Source: GCA-001856825 sp038729485 (GTDB taxonomy: Archaea; Thermoplasmatota; Thermoplasmata; Thermoplasmatales; GCA-001856825). Taken from it: a DNA stretch of 64,000 nucleotides. Each line of letters opens with the position of its first letter. Within the stretch, counting starts at the first letter, position 1. A model generated the notes under the pieces. That model worked only from the letters and a program-made list of their open reading frames with translations. It had not been told where the DNA came from and did no database searches. The stretch spans positions 48,743-112,742 of the forward strand of contig JAVYRX010000004.1 of NCBI GenBank assembly GCA_038729485.1, in the 5' to 3' direction. The translations under genes and the position numbers were made by a program. Shown in pieces: positions 62,581-64,000 of this stretch.

Positions 62581-62796
62581 ATGCCAAATTCCCTTAGAAA
62601 GATTGGTAAGGTAATTGGAGTTAGGGAGAAAAAGCTTATAGCAAGACTTAGTCAAGAGGTACCGCTATCCACAAAAATATATGGCAGAGACGGCAAATTG
62701 ATTGGGAAAGTAGTTAGGCTATTCGGTCCCACAAGATCTCCATTTGTCGCCATTGATTCCAAAGGGAATATGGCTGAAGAGATATATGTGAGGTGA
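62581..62796 (+). CDS. gar1: H/ACA RNP protein Gar1
   Basis: 71 residues with the Gar1 core: RKIGKVIGVREKKLIARL, IYGRDGKLIGKVVRLFGPTRSPFVAI. It acts with Cbf5, Nop10 and L7Ae in RNA-guided pseudouridylation. TTAAATATAA (62551-62560) is centred 26 nt before the ATG. The TFB gene follows with GAGGTG at the end of gar1 as its Shine-Dalgarno, a known archaeal pair. Confidence 0.93.
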   Translation: MPNSLRKIGKVIGVREKKLIARLSQEVPLSTKIYGRDGKLIGKVVRLFGPTRSPFVAIDSKGNMAEEIYVR

Positions 62797-62801
62797 ATGT
62801 A

Positions 62802-63752
62802 ATGTCCGAAGAAGATAAGAAAAAGAGTAAAAGGGAACTCCTCGAGGAGGTTACGAAATGTCCTGAATGCGGTTCTACCCATCTCGTAAGAGATTACGAA
62901 AGGGGGGAGCTTGTTTGTCAGGATTGTGGTCTTGTCATAGATGACAGTTTCATAGACCAGGGCCCAGACTGGAGGGCTTTCGACTCAGAGCAATCAGAGG
63001 CTAGGGCAAGAACGGGAGCGCCAATGACCTATACGATCCATGACAAGGGACTGAGCACTGAGATTTCTTGGAAAAACAAGGATTCATATGGAAAAAGCAT
63101 CCCAACTCGCAGCAGAGCTCAACTCTATAGACTTAGGAAGTGGCAAAGGAGAATTAAGGTTTCCAATGCGGCTGAAAGAAATTTGGCGCAGGCTCTTCAG
63201 GAACTTGAGAGAATGGCGTCAAACCTTAGTCTTCCAAAAGACGTTAGAGAGACCGCGGCTGTCATCTATAGAAGAGCTGTCAAGGAGAACATGATAAGGG
63301 GCAGATCAATAGAGGGAGTTGTTGCTGGATCAATATACGGCGCCTGCAGGCAAATGGGAGTCCCGAGAACTCTTGAAGAAATAGCATCAGTAACCCGAAT
63401 CAAGAAGAAGGAGATCGGAAGGACGTACAGAATGATGAGCAGGATTTTGCAGCTTGGAATTTTCCCATCGAGGCCTGAAGATTACATAAATAGGTTCTGT
63501 AATAGGCTCAGACTTTCCAATGATGCGAAGAAGAAAGCGATGGAGATATTAAAACTGGCTGAGAATAGGGACCTTACTTCAGGAAGGGGGCCTACTGGCG
63601 TTGCAGCTGCAGCGATTTATATAGCCAGCATATCTTTGAACGAAAGAAGAACACAAAGAGAGGTTGCCGAAGTTGCAGGCGTGACAGAGGTAACGATAAG
63701 AAATAGGTACAAGGAGCTGACTGAAAAACTGGGTATAAACGTTGAAGTCTAG
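62802..63752 (+). CDS. tfb: Transcription initiation factor TFB
   Basis: 316 residues. An N-terminal zinc ribbon CPECGSTHLVRDYERGELVCQDCGLVI (C-x2-C...C-x2-C) and B-finger (GPDWRAFD) are followed by two cyclin folds from about 130 (ALQELERMASNLSLP..., NRFCNRLRLSNDAKKKAMEIL...) and VTEVTIRNRYKEL. ATG 62802 is chosen over GTG 62793 on the Shine-Dalgarno. It recruits RNA polymerase to TATA/TBP complexes. Confidence 0.96.
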   Translation: MSEEDKKKSKRELLEEVTKCPECGSTHLVRDYERGELVCQDCGLVIDDSFIDQGPDWRAFDSEQSEARARTGAPMTYTIHDKGLSTEISWKNKDSYGKSIPTRSRAQLYRLRKWQRRIKVSNAAERNLAQALQELERMASNLSLPKDVRETAAVIYRRAVKENMIRGRSIEGVVAGSIYGACRQMGVPRTLEEIASVTRIKKKEIGRTYRMMSRILQLGIFPSRPEDYINRFCNRLRLSNDAKKKAMEILKLAENRDLTSGRGPTGVAAAAIYIASISLNERRTQREVAEVAGVTEVTIRNRYKELTEKLGINVEV

Positions 63753-63790
63753 ATAAACAACATTTTATATTTTCTTCGTATCACGAACTA

Positions 63791-63864
63791 GGGCCCGTAG
63801 CTCAGCCAGGTAGAGCATCTGGCTTTTAACCAGGTGGTCGTGGGTTCGAATCCCACTGGGCCCG
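63791..63864 (+). tRNA. tRNA-Lys (anticodon TTT)
   Basis: 74 nt: acceptor GGGCCCG/TGGGCCC, D arm GTAGCTCAGCCAGGTAGAGC, anticodon loop CTTTTAA (TTT), T arm GTGGG TTCGAAT CCCAC, discriminator G. No CCA encoded, no intron. TTTATATT about 25 bp before it (63764-63771). Confidence 0.95.
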
Positions 63865-63905
63865 TACCTATGAAGGTATAGATATTCCCATTTTATTCTA
63901 AGAGT

Positions 63906-64000
63906 GTGAGAGTCAGCAAAGGAAGAATTTTATTCTCAGACAGAGAGGTGGAAAGGTGGTATAAGAATCTGGCAAGGGGGAGCATAATCACTGCAGATGT
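63906..64000 (+). CDS. N-terminus of putative tyrosine recombinase (partial)
   Basis: GTG at 63906 opens a frame running off the window: RVSKGRILFSDREVERWYKNLARGSIITAD... . REVERWYKNLARGS-x-ITAD is the start pattern of the N-terminal SAM-like DNA-binding domain of archaeal XerC/integrase proteins. It lies 42 bp after tRNA-Lys, a typical attachment gene. The catalytic part is outside the window, so the call is provisional. Confidence 0.5.
   Translation, partial: MRVSKGRILFSDREVERWYKNLARGSIITAD

Noticed and set aside
1..64000. CRISPR array, rRNA genes or insertion sequence with terminal repeats
   Set aside because: No regularly spaced repeats, no rRNA sequence and no complete transposase were seen on either strand.

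Overview
The window is chromosomal DNA of a euryarchaeon, most likely a member of the Thermoplasmatales. The evidence is a full archaeal information-processing set (PCNA, family B DNA polymerase, two Orc1/Cdc6 proteins, TFB, Rpo7, Spt4, eS24, eS31, Gar1, HerA) together with Thermoplasma-type genes: a close relative of tricorn-interacting factor F1, isopentenyl phosphate kinase, type 2 IPP isomerase and a Ta0216-type B12 radical SAM protein. Many start codons lie about 20-26 nt downstream of a TATA-like box, which suggests leaderless transcripts. Shine-Dalgarno motifs appear mainly inside operons.

Layout. 0-2.4 kb: two glycosyltransferases, then PCNA on the opposite strand. 2.4-4.2 kb: the archaeal operon rpo7-spt4-dephospho-CoA kinase-eS24-eS31. 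4.2-9.9 kb: fumarase/aspartase family enzyme, two HIT proteins, MsrB-MsrA, a TIM-barrel protein and an MFS transporter. 9.8-15.1 kb: a 590-bp gene-free stretch with palindromes, then rubrerythrin, small unknowns, a TtuA-type tRNA thiolase, a TrmB regulator, GMP synthase subunit A and a UPF0200 kinase. 15.1-20.4 kb: a probable replication origin, with Orc1/Cdc6 next to two ORB-like sequences, then folC, a TrmJ-like methylase, a minimal FtsZ-like protein and a second Orc1/Cdc6. 20.4-29.1 kb: aldo-keto reductase, deaminase, tRNA-Glu, an AddAB-like helicase/nuclease pair and a secreted protein. 29.2-37.2 kb: small membrane and zinc-ribbon proteins, a DUF357-HerA pair, an aminotransferase, IPK and IPP isomerase (archaeal isoprenoid route), a ZPR1-type protein, Dph6 and a saccharopine-dehydrogenase-like protein. 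37.3-43.5 kb: a B12 radical SAM protein, a UbiA prenyltransferase, UMP kinase, a UbiE-like methylase, Trm112, Nre and LigB proteins. The first, second and fourth of these could form a quinone-tailoring group.

43.5-46.7 kb is a degraded accessory island that starts at tRNA-Val. It holds remnants, a membrane-protein gene broken by one stop codon and very little intact coding sequence. 46.7-49.0 kb: an arsenite efflux pair (ACR3-ArsR) and a ZIP metal transporter behind a DtxR-like operator. 49.1-52.4 kb: urocanase, aminopeptidase F1 and a small HExxH protein. 52.4-58.1 kb: a five-gene type IV pilus/secretion operon with two different intact ATPases and two single F-domain membrane proteins. 58.5-63.8 kb: PolB, CTP synthase, Gar1, TFB and tRNA-Lys. 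The window ends in the first codons of what looks like a tyrosine recombinase just downstream of tRNA-Lys, probably the edge of another integrated element.
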